Positions 28,053 to 36,145 of a DNA stretch of 64,000 nucleotides are shown one piece after another. Position numbers and translations under genes: made by a program. Source of the stretch: Hoeflea sp. (GTDB lineage: Bacteria; Pseudomonadota; Alphaproteobacteria; Rhizobiales; Rhizobiaceae); the NCBI RefSeq assembly GCF_014359905.1, contig NZ_JACIYP010000008.1, forward strand, positions 1 through 64,000. The letters run 5' to 3'. The notes under the pieces are model-generated. The model was not told the DNA's origin. It did not search any database and worked only from the letters and a program-made list of their open reading frames with translations. Position 1 is the stretch's first letter. Each line of letters opens with the position of its first letter.

Positions 28053-28180
28053 CGGAGCGGCCTCCTCCTCCTCCTCCCATAAAGCCGCTTCGATGTGACT
28101 GGTGTTCATCCTCCTCCCGAGCATCAGTCTCCCAAAATGACGCCCACCGGATCCTCCTCCCCCGGTGGGCGTTATTTTTT
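28053..28180 (+). ncRNA. Predicted alpha-r14/CcsR-type small RNA with three anti-Shine-Dalgarno hairpins
   Basis: Three consecutive hairpins start 14 bases after the DUF1127 stop. Hairpin 1: stem 28053-28061 with 28084-28092 (9 bp, one G-U), its loop almost wholly CUCCUCCUCCUCCUCCC. Hairpin 2: stem 28097-28104 with 28122-28129 (8 bp), loop containing CCUCCUCCC. Hairpin 3: stem 28141-28150 with 28162-28171 (10 bp), loop AUCCUCCUCCC, then a U-rich tail, so it doubles as the terminator. CCUCCUCC loops complementary to Shine-Dalgarno sequences define the rhizobial alpha-r14 (NfeR1) and Rhodobacter CcsR families. Exact 5' end is not visible: it may be processed from the DUF1127 mRNA or have its own promoter. 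Confidence 0.85.
28141..28180 (+). terminator. Rho-independent terminator of DUF1127-1 / small RNA
   Basis: A 10-bp GC stem CGCCCACCGG/CCGGTGGGCG with an 11-base loop, followed by TTATTTTTT (28172-28180). It is also hairpin 3 of the small RNA. Confidence 0.92.
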
Positions 28181-28380
28181 GTCCGGTGACAAGCGGCACT
28201 GCGCGCTCCGCCTCCAATCCTCCATTATCAATGCCCGTCCTTTCGCCGACAACCCGCGCGGGCCTTCCCGATCGCGATCAGCCGGCTCGCGCCGAACTGC
28301 GCTGTAACGAAGCCTTAACGTTTATTAACAGGGCCTTACCCGGAGGCGATGCAGAAACCGCATGGCTCCAATGCATTATT
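28181..28380. other. Spacer between small RNA terminator and DUF1127 promoter 2
   Basis: 200 bases with no convincing gene; a 102-codon frame crossing it is incompatible with the micro-gene layout and lacks a ribosome-binding site. Further scattered CTCC motifs (about 28208-28224) exist but without hairpins. Confidence 0.4.
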
Positions 28381-28414
28381 TTGCACTGCACAAATCAGAC
28401 CCAGCTACCTATAT
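28381..28414 (+). promoter_or_regulatory. DUF1127 promoter 2: T-N11-A box TTGCACTGCACAA plus -10 CTATAT
   Basis: The box (28381-28393) is identical over all 13 bases to promoter 1. CTATAT at 28409-28414 again begins 28 bases after the box start. The spacer sequence between box and -10 differs, which argues for selection on the two elements rather than a recent copy. Confidence 0.7.
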
Positions 28415-28469
28415 CGAGGTCAACAAACACGGAGCTGATTTTCAGCCCAAAACTGAAAGGACCAAGACC

Positions 28470-28613
28470 ATGAACTTCCGCAAGGCTTACAAAGACTGGC
28501 GCGACTATCGCAACACAGTCAACGAACTGTCCCGCATGTCTGAACGCGAACTCAATGACCTCGGCATTTCCCGCGGCGATATCCCCTTCGTCGCACGCCG
28601 TCCCGGCCACTAA
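28470..28613 (+). CDS. DUF1127 micro-protein 2
   Basis: 47 residues with the same core (LSRMSERELNDLGISRGDI) and aromatic N-terminal helix (YKDWRDYRN) as micro-protein 1. AAAGGACC precedes the ATG by about 8 bases. Net positive charge suggests nucleic-acid or kinase binding as reported for relatives; the function here is unproven. It has its own promoter and terminator. Confidence 0.92.
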   Translation: MNFRKAYKDWRDYRNTVNELSRMSERELNDLGISRGDIPFVARRPGH

Positions 28614-28655
28614 GTTCGAAAATCACTGCCCGGTCCTCACCGGTCAATCCAAACG

Positions 28656-28682
28656 GCGCCCTGGAGACAGGGCGCTGTTTCT
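28656..28682 (+). terminator. Terminator after DUF1127-2
   Basis: GCGCCCT (28656-28662) pairs with AGGGCGC (28669-28675) around a GGAGAC loop, followed by TGTTTCTG. The U-tract is interrupted, so strength is moderate. It lies 43 bases past the stop. Confidence 0.7.
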
Positions 28683-28829
28683 GTTTGTGCGGCCCGCAAT
28701 CTCCGGGGATTGTCGAGCAATCAGCACCAGGCCGTCCGCCGGCACTGCCTGCCTAAAATACCGGCAGCATCGGAAACTGACCCGCCCGTTAACCAGCCAT
28801 TCCGGCCTTGCATAACAGGAGTGCTTATA

Positions 28830-28863
28830 TTGCTCTGCACAATTGGAATGCAATCGCCTATAT
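28830..28863 (+). promoter_or_regulatory. DUF1127 promoter 3: T-N11-A box TTGCTCTGCACAA plus -10 CTATAT
   Basis: The box (28830-28842) differs from promoters 1 and 2 by a single base. CTATAT at 28858-28863 is again 28 bases after the box start. Three conserved copies in 1.1 kb make a shared regulator very likely. Confidence 0.68.
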
Positions 28864-28932
28864 GACGGGCATCAGATTGATCACACAGTAATCACCGCCC
28901 TCCCTGAAGGGCGCGCACCCGAGGAGACCGCA

Positions 28933-29079
28933 ATGAACATTCTTAGCAGAGCACGCAGCTGGATGAAGACCCGCCAGACCGCACAGGAACTCGCCAACCT
29001 TTCCAACGAGACCCTCGCCGACATCGGCCTGACCCGTTTCGACATCGACAACGTGGCACGCGGCCTTCGCACCCGCTAA
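28933..29079 (+). CDS. DUF1127 micro-protein 3
   Basis: 48 residues. The DUF1127 core is more divergent (LANLSNETLADIGLTRFDI) and the C-terminus is VARGLRTR. GAGGAGACC-type Shine-Dalgarno precedes the ATG. It probably represents a separate paralogue group from micro-proteins 1 and 2, yet shares their promoter architecture. Confidence 0.92.
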   Translation: MNILSRARSWMKTRQTAQELANLSNETLADIGLTRFDIDNVARGLRTR

Positions 29080-29103
29080 GCGCGTATGATATGACCGTTC
29101 GTT

Positions 29104-29132
29104 ACGGCGTCCCTTGGGACGCCGTTTTCGTT
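29104..29132 (+). terminator. Terminator after DUF1127-3
   Basis: ACGGCGTCCC (29104-29113) pairs with GGGACGCCGT (29116-29125), effectively closing a CTTG tetraloop, followed by TTTCGTTT. It lies 24 bases past the stop and 60 bases before trmFO. Confidence 0.88.
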
Positions 29133-29192
29133 TGCAGGCAGGCTCTGCAAAACATCTTTGAGACGGGACCGCGCCCGTGGTAAACGGACGCC

Positions 29193-30632
29193 ATGACCAA
29201 GAGCAATCCTTCCCCCTCTCCCATTCACGTCATCGGCGGCGGCCTCGCCGGATCGGAAGCAGCATGGCAGATCGCGCGCCGCGGCCTGCCCGTGGTTCTG
29301 CACGAGATGCGGCCGGTGCGCGGCACCGATGCCCACAAGACCGACAGCCTGGCCGAACTCGTCTGTTCCAATTCCTTCCGCTCCGATGACGCGGAAAACA
29401 ACGCCGTGGGCGTCATCCATGCGGAAATGCGGCTCGCCGGCTCGTTGATCATGGCCTGCGCCGACAAGAACCAGGTGCCCGCAGGCGGCGCATTGGCCGT
29501 CGACCGGGAAGGGTTTGCCCGGGCCGTCACCGACGCCATCGAAGCCGAGCCGTTGATCGAGATTGCGCGCGAGGAAATCACCGGCCTGCCGCCCCACGAT
29601 TGGGACCAGACCATCATCGCCACCGGCCCGCTAACGGCACCGGGGCTTGCCGAAGCGATCAGCGCCGAGACCGGCCAGGACGCGCTTGCGTTCTTCGATG
29701 CCATCGCGCCGATCATCTACACCGAGTCGATCGACATGTCGGTGTGCTGGTTCCAGTCGCGCTACGACAAGGTCGGGCCCGGCGGCACCGGCAAGGACTA
29801 TATCAACTGTCCCATGGACAAGGATCAGTATGACGCCTTTGTCGACGCGCTGATTGCCGGCGACACCACCGGTTTCAAGGAATGGGAAGGCACGCCCTAT
29901 TTCGACGGCTGCCTGCCGATCGAGATCATGGCCGAACGCGGCCGCGAGACGCTGCGCCATGGCCCGATGAAGCCGATGGGCCTGACCAATGCCCACAAGC
30001 CCGATATCAAGGCCTATGCCGTGGTGCAGCTGCGCCAGGACAATGCGCTGGGCACGCTCTACAACATGGTCGGTTTCCAGACCAAGCTGAAATATGGCGC
30101 GCAGGCAGAGATCTTCCGGCTGATTCCGGGCCTCGAGAACGCCGAATTTGCCCGCCTCGGCGGCCTGCACCGCAACACCTATCTCAATTCGCCGCGGCTG
30201 CTCGACGGCACGCTGCAGCTCAAGTCCCGTCCGGGGCTCAGATTCGCCGGCCAGATCACCGGCTGCGAAGGCTATGTGGAAAGCTCTGCGATGGGGCTTC
30301 TGGCAGGCCGCTTCGCCGCAGCAGACCGTCTGGGCGAGGCTCTCGCTCCGCCGCCGCTTACAAGCGCGTTTGGCGCGCTGCTCAACCACATCACCGGCGG
30401 CCACATCGAAAGCAATGACGAACCCGGCAAGCGCTCGTTCCAGCCGATGAATGTCAATTTCGGCCTGTTTCCGCCGCTCGAACCGGGCGCAATCCTCCGC
30501 CCCGAGGGCGGCGGCCGGTTCCGCGGCAAGGACAAGGCCAAGGCAAAGAAGCAGGCGATGGCCCGCCGGGCGCTCACCGATTTTGCCGCATGGCTCGAGG
30601 AAGGGCCGGCTATCCGGCAAGCCGCCGAGTAG
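29193..30632 (+). CDS. trmFO: tRNA (uracil-54-C5)-methyltransferase, folate/FAD-dependent TrmFO
   Basis: 479 residues. The FAD-binding [15 protein letters not shown] (GxGxxG at 15-20) is followed by the family motif [14 protein letters not shown] with C58, and a second conserved cysteine lies in [10 protein letters not shown]. TrmFO uses methylenetetrahydrofolate, not SAM, to make T54 in the tRNA T-loop. The protein is GidA-related but full TrmFO length. It ends 21 bases from the convergent hydroxylase gene with no visible terminator between. Confidence 0.95.
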   Translation: MTKSNPSPSPIHVIGGGLAGSEAAWQIARRGLPVVLHEMRPVRGTDAHKTDSLAELVCSNSFRSDDAENNAVGVIHAEMRLAGSLIMACADKNQVPAGGALAVDREGFARAVTDAIEAEPLIEIAREEITGLPPHDWDQTIIATGPLTAPGLAEAISAETGQDALAFFDAIAPIIYTESIDMSVCWFQSRYDKVGPGGTGKDYINCPMDKDQYDAFVDALIAGDTTGFKEWEGTPYFDGCLPIEIMAERGRETLRHGPMKPMGLTNAHKPDIKAYAVVQLRQDNALGTLYNMVGFQTKLKYGAQAEIFRLIPGLENAEFARLGGLHRNTYLNSPRLLDGTLQLKSRPGLRFAGQITGCEGYVESSAMGLLAGRFAAADRLGEALAPPPLTSAFGALLNHITGGHIESNDEPGKRSFQPMNVNFGLFPPLEPGAILRPEGGGRFRGKDKAKAKKQAMARRALTDFAAWLEEGPAIRQAAE

Positions 30633-30653
30633 GGCCCCGATCGGGAACGACTG

Positions 30654-31631
30654 CTACTCCGCGGCGGCCACCGGAGCGTTGCTCTGGATCCGGGTGCCTG
30701 CGCCCGGCAGACCCGGCATTCCGGCCGCTTCCGGGTGCTGCGCCACGTAATCCGCCTTCAGCTCCTCAGAGCCCTTGCGCGATCCGTCATGGCTCCAGCC
30801 CGGCGGCGCGAACAGATAGGCGAGCCGCTCGGTCACCGTCAGCCCCGGCTGGAACACATCGCGGAACATGTCTATCCACTCGTGAAACGCCACCTTGACC
30901 GGGTTGAAGGTGCCGATGTTCTTGACGATGCCGTAACGCGGCATGTCCTCGTCAAGTTCGGGCACGAAACTGCCGAACATCCGGTCCCAGATGATCAAGG
31001 TGCCAGCATAGTTCGAATCGAGATAGCGCGGATTGGTGGCGTGATGCACCCGGTGGTGAGACGGCGTGTTGAAAATCAACTCAATCGGCTTCCACATCCT
31101 GCCGATCGCCTCGGTGTGGATCCAGAACTGGTAGATCAGGTTGAGTCCGCCGACAAACAGCAAGAGCACCGGATGGAACCCGATCAACGCCAGTGGAATC
31201 CGCAGGATGAACATGCCGGTGAATGTCCCGGTCCAGCTCTGCCTCAGCGCGGTCGACAGATTGTAATGCTGCGAGGAGTGATGATTGACGTGCTCGGCCC
31301 AGACCCAGCGGCATCGATGGGCAATGCGGTGATACCAGTAATATCTGAGATCATCGAGAATGAAGCACAGGGCGACGGCCCACCAGGCGGTGCCGAAATC
31401 ATAGATGCGGTATTCCCAGGCCCACATCAGCACAAAGAAGGCAACGAAACCGAGCAGCAGGCCCGAGACCACATTGCCCACGCCCATCATCAGCGAGGTC
31501 AGCGTATCGCGCGTCTCGTAGTCGCCGCGGCGCCTGAAATAGCGGATGACGAACAGCTCGAGCAGGATGGCGATCACGAAGAACGGGATCGCCAGCTGCG
31601 TCACATCCGGAAAATCCTTCAAGTCAGGCAT
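30654..31631 (-). CDS. Fatty acid hydroxylase / sterol desaturase family membrane protein
   Basis: 325 residues with several membrane segments. The di-iron histidine clusters are present: H101-H105 (YHRIAH), H114-H118 (EHVNHH), and H192-H197 (SHHRVHH), plus H172. Family members hydroxylate or desaturate lipids or sterols using O2. The start at 31631 has GGAGGGG upstream and overlaps the preceding gene's end by 8 bases, so it is translationally coupled to it. The substrate is not predictable; hopanoid, ornithine-lipid or carotenoid modification are all possible. Confidence 0.9.
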   Translation of the reverse strand: MPDLKDFPDVTQLAIPFFVIAILLELFVIRYFRRRGDYETRDTLTSLMMGVGNVVSGLLLGFVAFFVLMWAWEYRIYDFGTAWWAVALCFILDDLRYYWYHRIAHRCRWVWAEHVNHHSSQHYNLSTALRQSWTGTFTGMFILRIPLALIGFHPVLLLFVGGLNLIYQFWIHTEAIGRMWKPIELIFNTPSHHRVHHATNPRYLDSNYAGTLIIWDRMFGSFVPELDEDMPRYGIVKNIGTFNPVKVAFHEWIDMFRDVFQPGLTVTERLAYLFAPPGWSHDGSRKGSEELKADYVAQHPEAAGMPGLPGAGTRIQSNAPVAAAE

Positions 31632-32082
31632 TGTTCCCCTCCCCGGGCTCGTCGGATTGCGGACCCGCCAGAACAAAGCTGCCGCACAGCCACAGCGACA
31701 CTTCCGCCGCCTCTTCCTGGTTCACGAACAAAAACTCGCCGCCCTTGAGGGTCGAATCGTGAAAAATGACCTTCAGTCCCGCCTTGTCCTCAAGCGGCTC
31801 CACCATGACCGAGCCCGGCAGGATCAGCCTTGCAACGTAATGACGCCCCATCGTCTGCAGAAAACCGACTTTTCCATCCGCGAGCCTCAGGAAGCAGGCG
31901 TTTCCATCCGCCGTCATCGTCACCGAGCGGATGGCCTCGCCGGGATAGGCGCGGGCGAATTCAATGATCGCTTCGCCGGTGTCGCGCGTCTCCTTCCGGC
32001 GCGATCCGCCGCTGTAATGCACAGCGCCGATCACCAGCAAGACGCCAAAGGCGACTACAACCACCAGGACTCCAAGGCTCAT
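31624..32082 (-). CDS. Hypothetical single-pass membrane protein upstream of the hydroxylase
   Basis: 152 residues. An N-terminal membrane anchor (MSLGVLVVVVAFGVLLVIGAV) is followed by a ~125-residue soluble domain without recognised motif (FARAYPGEAIRSVTMTADGN, GFLQTMGRHYVARL). A very good GGAGG ribosome-binding site precedes the ATG at 32082. It overlaps the hydroxylase start by 8 bases, so the two products probably work together. The family appears restricted to rhizobial relatives, but I cannot verify that here. Confidence 0.82.
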   Translation of the reverse strand: MSLGVLVVVVAFGVLLVIGAVHYSGGSRRKETRDTGEAIIEFARAYPGEAIRSVTMTADGNACFLRLADGKVGFLQTMGRHYVARLILPGSVMVEPLEDKAGLKVIFHDSTLKGGEFLFVNQEEAAEVSLWLCGSFVLAGPQSDEPGEGNNA

Positions 32083-32214
32083 CTGTTCCCTCCGAATTGA
32101 CGTGGCTCCCGGACGCGTCAACATCCCGGACTATGCCTTGCAGCTCATTCATGCGCAAGCCGTGGACAATGGTGGATCAAGCGCCGCACACCGAACGGGT
32201 CAGAAACGAAGCGA

Positions 32215-33090
32215 TCAGACCCGGCCGCGCCGCGCCGCCCGCCACAAGCGCCATTGCCGCCGCCATTGCGGCGGTTGAAGCGATGTCTCCAGACTGGCCG
32301 CGCCCAGCTTTTCAGCGCGCGCGAGAACCGGCTCCACCAGTGCGACCGGCAGATAGGCAGGAAAGACCAATCCCGGCAGCAGCGCGAGTGCCGACCTCGC
32401 CTTGTCCAGATGCTCCCGCCCGAACCCGGCAAAGGCCCGCACCGCATTGGAAATCAACGAGCGGTCTTCGCCGCCCAGAAACCCGTCGCGATCCAGCCCG
32501 GTCGCAGCCAGCAGATCGCCCGGCACAAACACCTGGCCCCTGCCTTGCGTGATCGGCAGCATCATCAGATGCCCCGCCACCACCTGCGCCACGCCGGCAT
32601 GACCGCTGGCCGTCGCCGTCTCAGCCGAATTGGCAGGATCAATCAGAAAAGCCGACATCTGCAACATCGCCGAGGCGGTTTCGCCGGCATAGCCCTCGTA
32701 GCTCGAGCGATCGGGCATCGGATCGTCATAAAGATCAAAAATTCGCGCCTCGCACATTGCCAGCAGCGGCGCTGCCGGCATGGAGCGGCGCTCGATCACA
32801 TCAAGCAGGGCCGCGGCCACTGGGTGGGCCCGCGCCTCCCCGCCCCGTTCTCCTGCCAGCACGTCGCGCCACCATTGCAGCCGAACCTCCCCAGGCAGCG
32901 GTTCGCGCACACGGTCCCGGATCGAGGCTATTTCGGCGTTGAACAGCATCAAGGCCAGCAGGTCATCGCGCGCCGCTTCCGGCATCAGCAACAGCGCCAG
33001 ATACCGGTCGATGTCGGCCCGGCGGAGATCGGAGACCAGCTGCTGGCGCAATGCCGGCGCCAGAGCGCCTGATGATCCTGGCCCGGTCAC
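32215..33090 (-). CDS. Phytoene/squalene synthase-family protein (NDUFAF6-like)
   Basis: 291 residues of the trans-isoprenyl diphosphate synthase head-to-head fold. The first Asp-rich motif is degenerate (DLYDDPMPD), and the second region (PITQGRGQVFVPGDLLAATG) lacks a full DXXXD. This fits the NDUFAF6/Sicily branch, whose mitochondrial member is a complex I assembly factor rather than a carotenoid enzyme. The GTG start has GAGGG just upstream and follows the Mth938-like gene by 4 bases. It is the last gene of the yajC-secDF operon. A true isoprenoid synthase role is possible but less likely without other crt/hpn genes here. Confidence 0.82.
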   Translation of the reverse strand: MTGPGSSGALAPALRQQLVSDLRRADIDRYLALLLMPEAARDDLLALMLFNAEIASIRDRVREPLPGEVRLQWWRDVLAGERGGEARAHPVAAALLDVIERRSMPAAPLLAMCEARIFDLYDDPMPDRSSYEGYAGETASAMLQMSAFLIDPANSAETATASGHAGVAQVVAGHLMMLPITQGRGQVFVPGDLLAATGLDRDGFLGGEDRSLISNAVRAFAGFGREHLDKARSALALLPGLVFPAYLPVALVEPVLARAEKLGAASLETSLQPPQWRRQWRLWRAARRGRV

Positions 33091-33094
33091 GCCC

Positions 33095-33481
33095 TCACAC
33101 GGCGATCAGCGCGGCGGCAACCGCGCGTGATTCGGCCAGCATGACGTTGTAGGTCCGCACCGCGGCGCCCGTGCTCATCGGATCGGACGAGACATCGGCG
33201 GCCCGCAACGCCGCCTTCAGGTCGGCCGGCAAAGGCCGGATCTCCATGCCGGTTCCCACCAGCAGAAACTCGATCTCCCGCGTCTCCGCCAACACCTTCT
33301 CGAACAGCGCCGGTGTCAGCGCTGCATCCCCGGTCACATCCCAGCCATAAATGCCGGAAGGCAGGCACAGGATCGAGCCCCGATGCGACATGTCGGCAAA
33401 ACGGAAACCGCCATTGCCATAGGCCTCGATCGGCGCGCGTCCCGGGAAATGCGCCTCGCGGATCTCGATGCCCCGTGCCAT
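33095..33481 (-). CDS. Mth938-like (DUF498) domain protein, NDUFAF3 homologue
   Basis: 128 residues, one complete Mth938-like domain: the YGNGGFRFADMSHRGSILCL core, WDV, and EFLLVGTGMEIRPLPADLK with the conserved VGTG loop. The eukaryotic homologue NDUFAF3 is a complex I assembly factor. It starts 3 bases after the secDF stop and is followed 4 bases later by the phytoene-synthase-like gene, so all are translated from one message. Confidence 0.92.
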   Translation of the reverse strand: MARGIEIREAHFPGRAPIEAYGNGGFRFADMSHRGSILCLPSGIYGWDVTGDAALTPALFEKVLAETREIEFLLVGTGMEIRPLPADLKAALRAADVSSDPMSTGAAVRTYNVMLAESRAVAAALIAV

Positions 33482-33484
33482 TCC

Positions 33485-36055
33485 TCAGGCCGTGCTCTTG
33501 TTGGCGACGTCCGGAGCGGTTTCTTCGTCCTCCTCGGCATCCATTCCGACCCGGAACGTGGCTGCCCGGAGCTTGAACAGAATCAGCACCGGAGCCGCGA
33601 TGAAGATCGACGAATAGGTGCCGATCACCACGCCAAAGATCATGGCGAAGGTGAAGGAGCGGATGACTTCGCCGCCGAACAGGAACAGCGCCAGAAGCGC
33701 CAGAAGCGTGGTCACCGATGTCAGGATGGTGCGCGGCAGCATCTGGTTGATCGACAGATCGAGCAGAGCGGGCAACGGCATCTTCTTGTATCGCCTCAGG
33801 TTCTCGCGGACACGGTCATACACGACCACCGTATCGTTGAGCGAATAGCCAACAATCGTCAGCACCGCGGCGATACTCGAGAGGTTGAACTCTATGCCGG
33901 AGACCACGAAGATGCCGATGGTCAGCACCACGTCATGCACCGTCGCGATGATGGCGCCGAGCGCGAATTGCCACTCAAAGCGGAACCAGATGTAGATGAG
34001 GATCGCCAGCAGCGACGCGATGACGGCGATGGTGCCGGCCTGCGCCAGTTCACCCGAGACCGTCGGGCCCACCACTTCGACACGGCGGATGTCGTAATCG
34101 CCTTCAAGCTCGCCGCGAACCAGCGTGATCACCGTCTGTTCGGCATTTTCGCCACCGCCCTGCGCCTGCACCCGGATCAGCACTTCGCGCGGTGATCCGA
34201 ATTCCTGCGCCTGGATATCACCCAGATTGAGCTCGTTCAGCCGCGCCCGGATGTCGCCGACATCGGCGTTCCCGTCCTTGGCTTGAACCTCGATCATCGA
34301 TCCGCCCTTGAAGTCGATGCCGTAGTTCATGTTGAGTGTGGCAAACAGCGCCAGCGCTGCGAGCGAAGCCGCCGCAGACATGACAAAGGTGAACCGGCGG
34401 ATCTTCATGAAGCGGAAGCTGAAATCCCGGACGATCCTGTCGAGCGCGCCCCTCGGCATGACCTTCGGTCGGCTGCGCCGCACCCACTCCGCTACCAGCC
34501 AGCGCGTCAGGGTGAACGCAGTGAAGACGGTCGTCGCAATACCGACGGCAAGCGTCACGGCAAACCCGCGCACAGGCCCCGTGCCCAGATAGAACAGGAT
34601 GATTGCCGCAATCAACGTGGTGACGTTGGCGTCAAGGATGGTGGAAAAAGCCTTGCTGAAACCGGCGTCGATGGCTTGAATCAGCGACCGCCCGGCCCTG
34701 TGCTCCTCGCGGATGCGTTCGTAGATCAGCACGTTGGAATCGACCGCCATGCCGACGGTCAGAACGATACCGGCAATGCCCGGCAAGGTCAGCGTGGCTC
34801 CCAGCATGGTCAGGATGGCGATAATCATCACGACGTTGGCGATCAGCGCAAGGTTGGCGATGAAGCCGAGCATGCCGTAGGCAATGAACATGAACCCCAG
34901 CACCAGAAGCGCGCCGATGATGCCGGCGATTTCGCCGGCCGCAACCGAATCGGCGCCGAGACCCGGGCCGACGGTGCGCTCTTCGATCACCGTCAGTGTC
35001 GCCGGCAACGCGCCGGCACGCAGCAGGATCGCCAGATCATTGGCGCTCTGGACGTCGAAATTGCCGGAAATCTGCCCCGTGCCGCCGAGAATCGGTTCAC
35101 GGATCACGGGTGCAGAGATCACCTGGTCGTCGAGAACGATGGCAAACGGCAGCCCGACATTGCGTGTCGTGGCCTGGCCGAAGCGCTGACCGCCCTTGGA
35201 ATCGAACCGGAAGCTGACAATCGGCTCGTTGGTGCGCTGGTCATAGCCAGCCTGCGCATCGACAAGATTTTCACCCGAGACCAGAACCGTGCGCTCGATC
35301 AGATAGGGAATCGGCGGATCATCGGTCGAGTAAAGCACCTCGGAGTTCGCCGGAGGACGGCCTTCGATGGCTTCCTGGATCGGCATCGACGTATCGACCA
35401 TGCGGAAGGCGAGCTTCGCGGTCTGATTGAGAAGGCTTTTCAGACGTTCCGGATCGGAAAGGCCCGGGACCTGGACCAGGATCCGGTCGACACCCTGTCG
35501 CTGGATCACCGGCTCGGTGGTTCCGAGCTCGTCGATACGCTTGCGCACCACCTCGATCGACTGCGCCACCGCCGACGACACCCGATAGGTGATGCCCTCA
35601 TCGGTCAACAAAATGCGCAGCAAACCGGTTTGCGGTTCTTCAATGCTCGCTTCCGCCACCGTCCCGCCGCCGAACAAGCCGGAATTGACCGGCAATGTCA
35701 GCTCTTCAAGCGCTGTCTTTGCCTCTTCGATCTGGGCTTCGTCGCGAATCCGGACCTGAACCACCTGGCCGGTGCCGGAAAGGCCGGTGTAGCCGATACC
35801 GGCTTCGCGCAGGAGCCGCCGCACGTCATCGACCGTCGTGGTCAGCCTGTCCTTGATGATATCTTGCCGGTCCACCTGCAGGAGCATGTAGGAGCCGCCC
35901 TGGAGGTCGAGACCCAGCGTGAGCTTCTTGGAAGGCACCCAATCCGGAAGGCTGTCGGCCTGCTGCTGGTTCAGGAGGTTCGGCGCGGCAAACACCACGC
36001 CGGCAAGAACCGCAAGCCAGATCAGGGTCGTTTTCCAACGGGAGAAATAAAGCAT
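33485..36055 (-). CDS. secDF: Fused protein-export translocase subunit SecDF
   Basis: 856 residues: SecD (about 1-500) fused to SecF (about 545-830), the arrangement common in alphaproteobacteria. Landmarks are the first membrane segment (LIWLAVLAGVVFA), LTLGLDLQGGSYM of the SecD P1 region, GGTGQISG, the GMAVDSNVLIYERIREE motif of TM4, then SecF's GIDFKGGSMIEV and GYSLNDTVVVYDRVREN. It uses the proton gradient to complete translocation through SecYEG. It follows yajC and is followed after 3 bases by the Mth938-like gene. Confidence 0.96.
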   Translation of the reverse strand: MLYFSRWKTTLIWLAVLAGVVFAAPNLLNQQQADSLPDWVPSKKLTLGLDLQGGSYMLLQVDRQDIIKDRLTTTVDDVRRLLREAGIGYTGLSGTGQVVQVRIRDEAQIEEAKTALEELTLPVNSGLFGGGTVAEASIEEPQTGLLRILLTDEGITYRVSSAVAQSIEVVRKRIDELGTTEPVIQRQGVDRILVQVPGLSDPERLKSLLNQTAKLAFRMVDTSMPIQEAIEGRPPANSEVLYSTDDPPIPYLIERTVLVSGENLVDAQAGYDQRTNEPIVSFRFDSKGGQRFGQATTRNVGLPFAIVLDDQVISAPVIREPILGGTGQISGNFDVQSANDLAILLRAGALPATLTVIEERTVGPGLGADSVAAGEIAGIIGALLVLGFMFIAYGMLGFIANLALIANVVMIIAILTMLGATLTLPGIAGIVLTVGMAVDSNVLIYERIREEHRAGRSLIQAIDAGFSKAFSTILDANVTTLIAAIILFYLGTGPVRGFAVTLAVGIATTVFTAFTLTRWLVAEWVRRSRPKVMPRGALDRIVRDFSFRFMKIRRFTFVMSAAASLAALALFATLNMNYGIDFKGGSMIEVQAKDGNADVGDIRARLNELNLGDIQAQEFGSPREVLIRVQAQGGGENAEQTVITLVRGELEGDYDIRRVEVVGPTVSGELAQAGTIAVIASLLAILIYIWFRFEWQFALGAIIATVHDVVLTIGIFVVSGIEFNLSSIAAVLTIVGYSLNDTVVVYDRVRENLRRYKKMPLPALLDLSINQMLPRTILTSVTTLLALLALFLFGGEVIRSFTFAMIFGVVIGTYSSIFIAAPVLILFKLRAATFRVGMDAEEDEETAPDVANKSTA

Positions 36056-36145
36056 GGTGCTCTCGGTTCATCCTCGCGGACGATATTGGTGGTAAAAAGA
36101 TCCGGCGTCAGACGGACAGAACATGGTCCTGTCCGTCATTTGCGG

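Noticed and set aside
28165-28473. 102-codon frame between DUF1127 genes 1 and 2
   Set aside because: It begins inside the terminator hairpin, has no ribosome-binding site and overlaps promoter 2 and the start of DUF1127-2.
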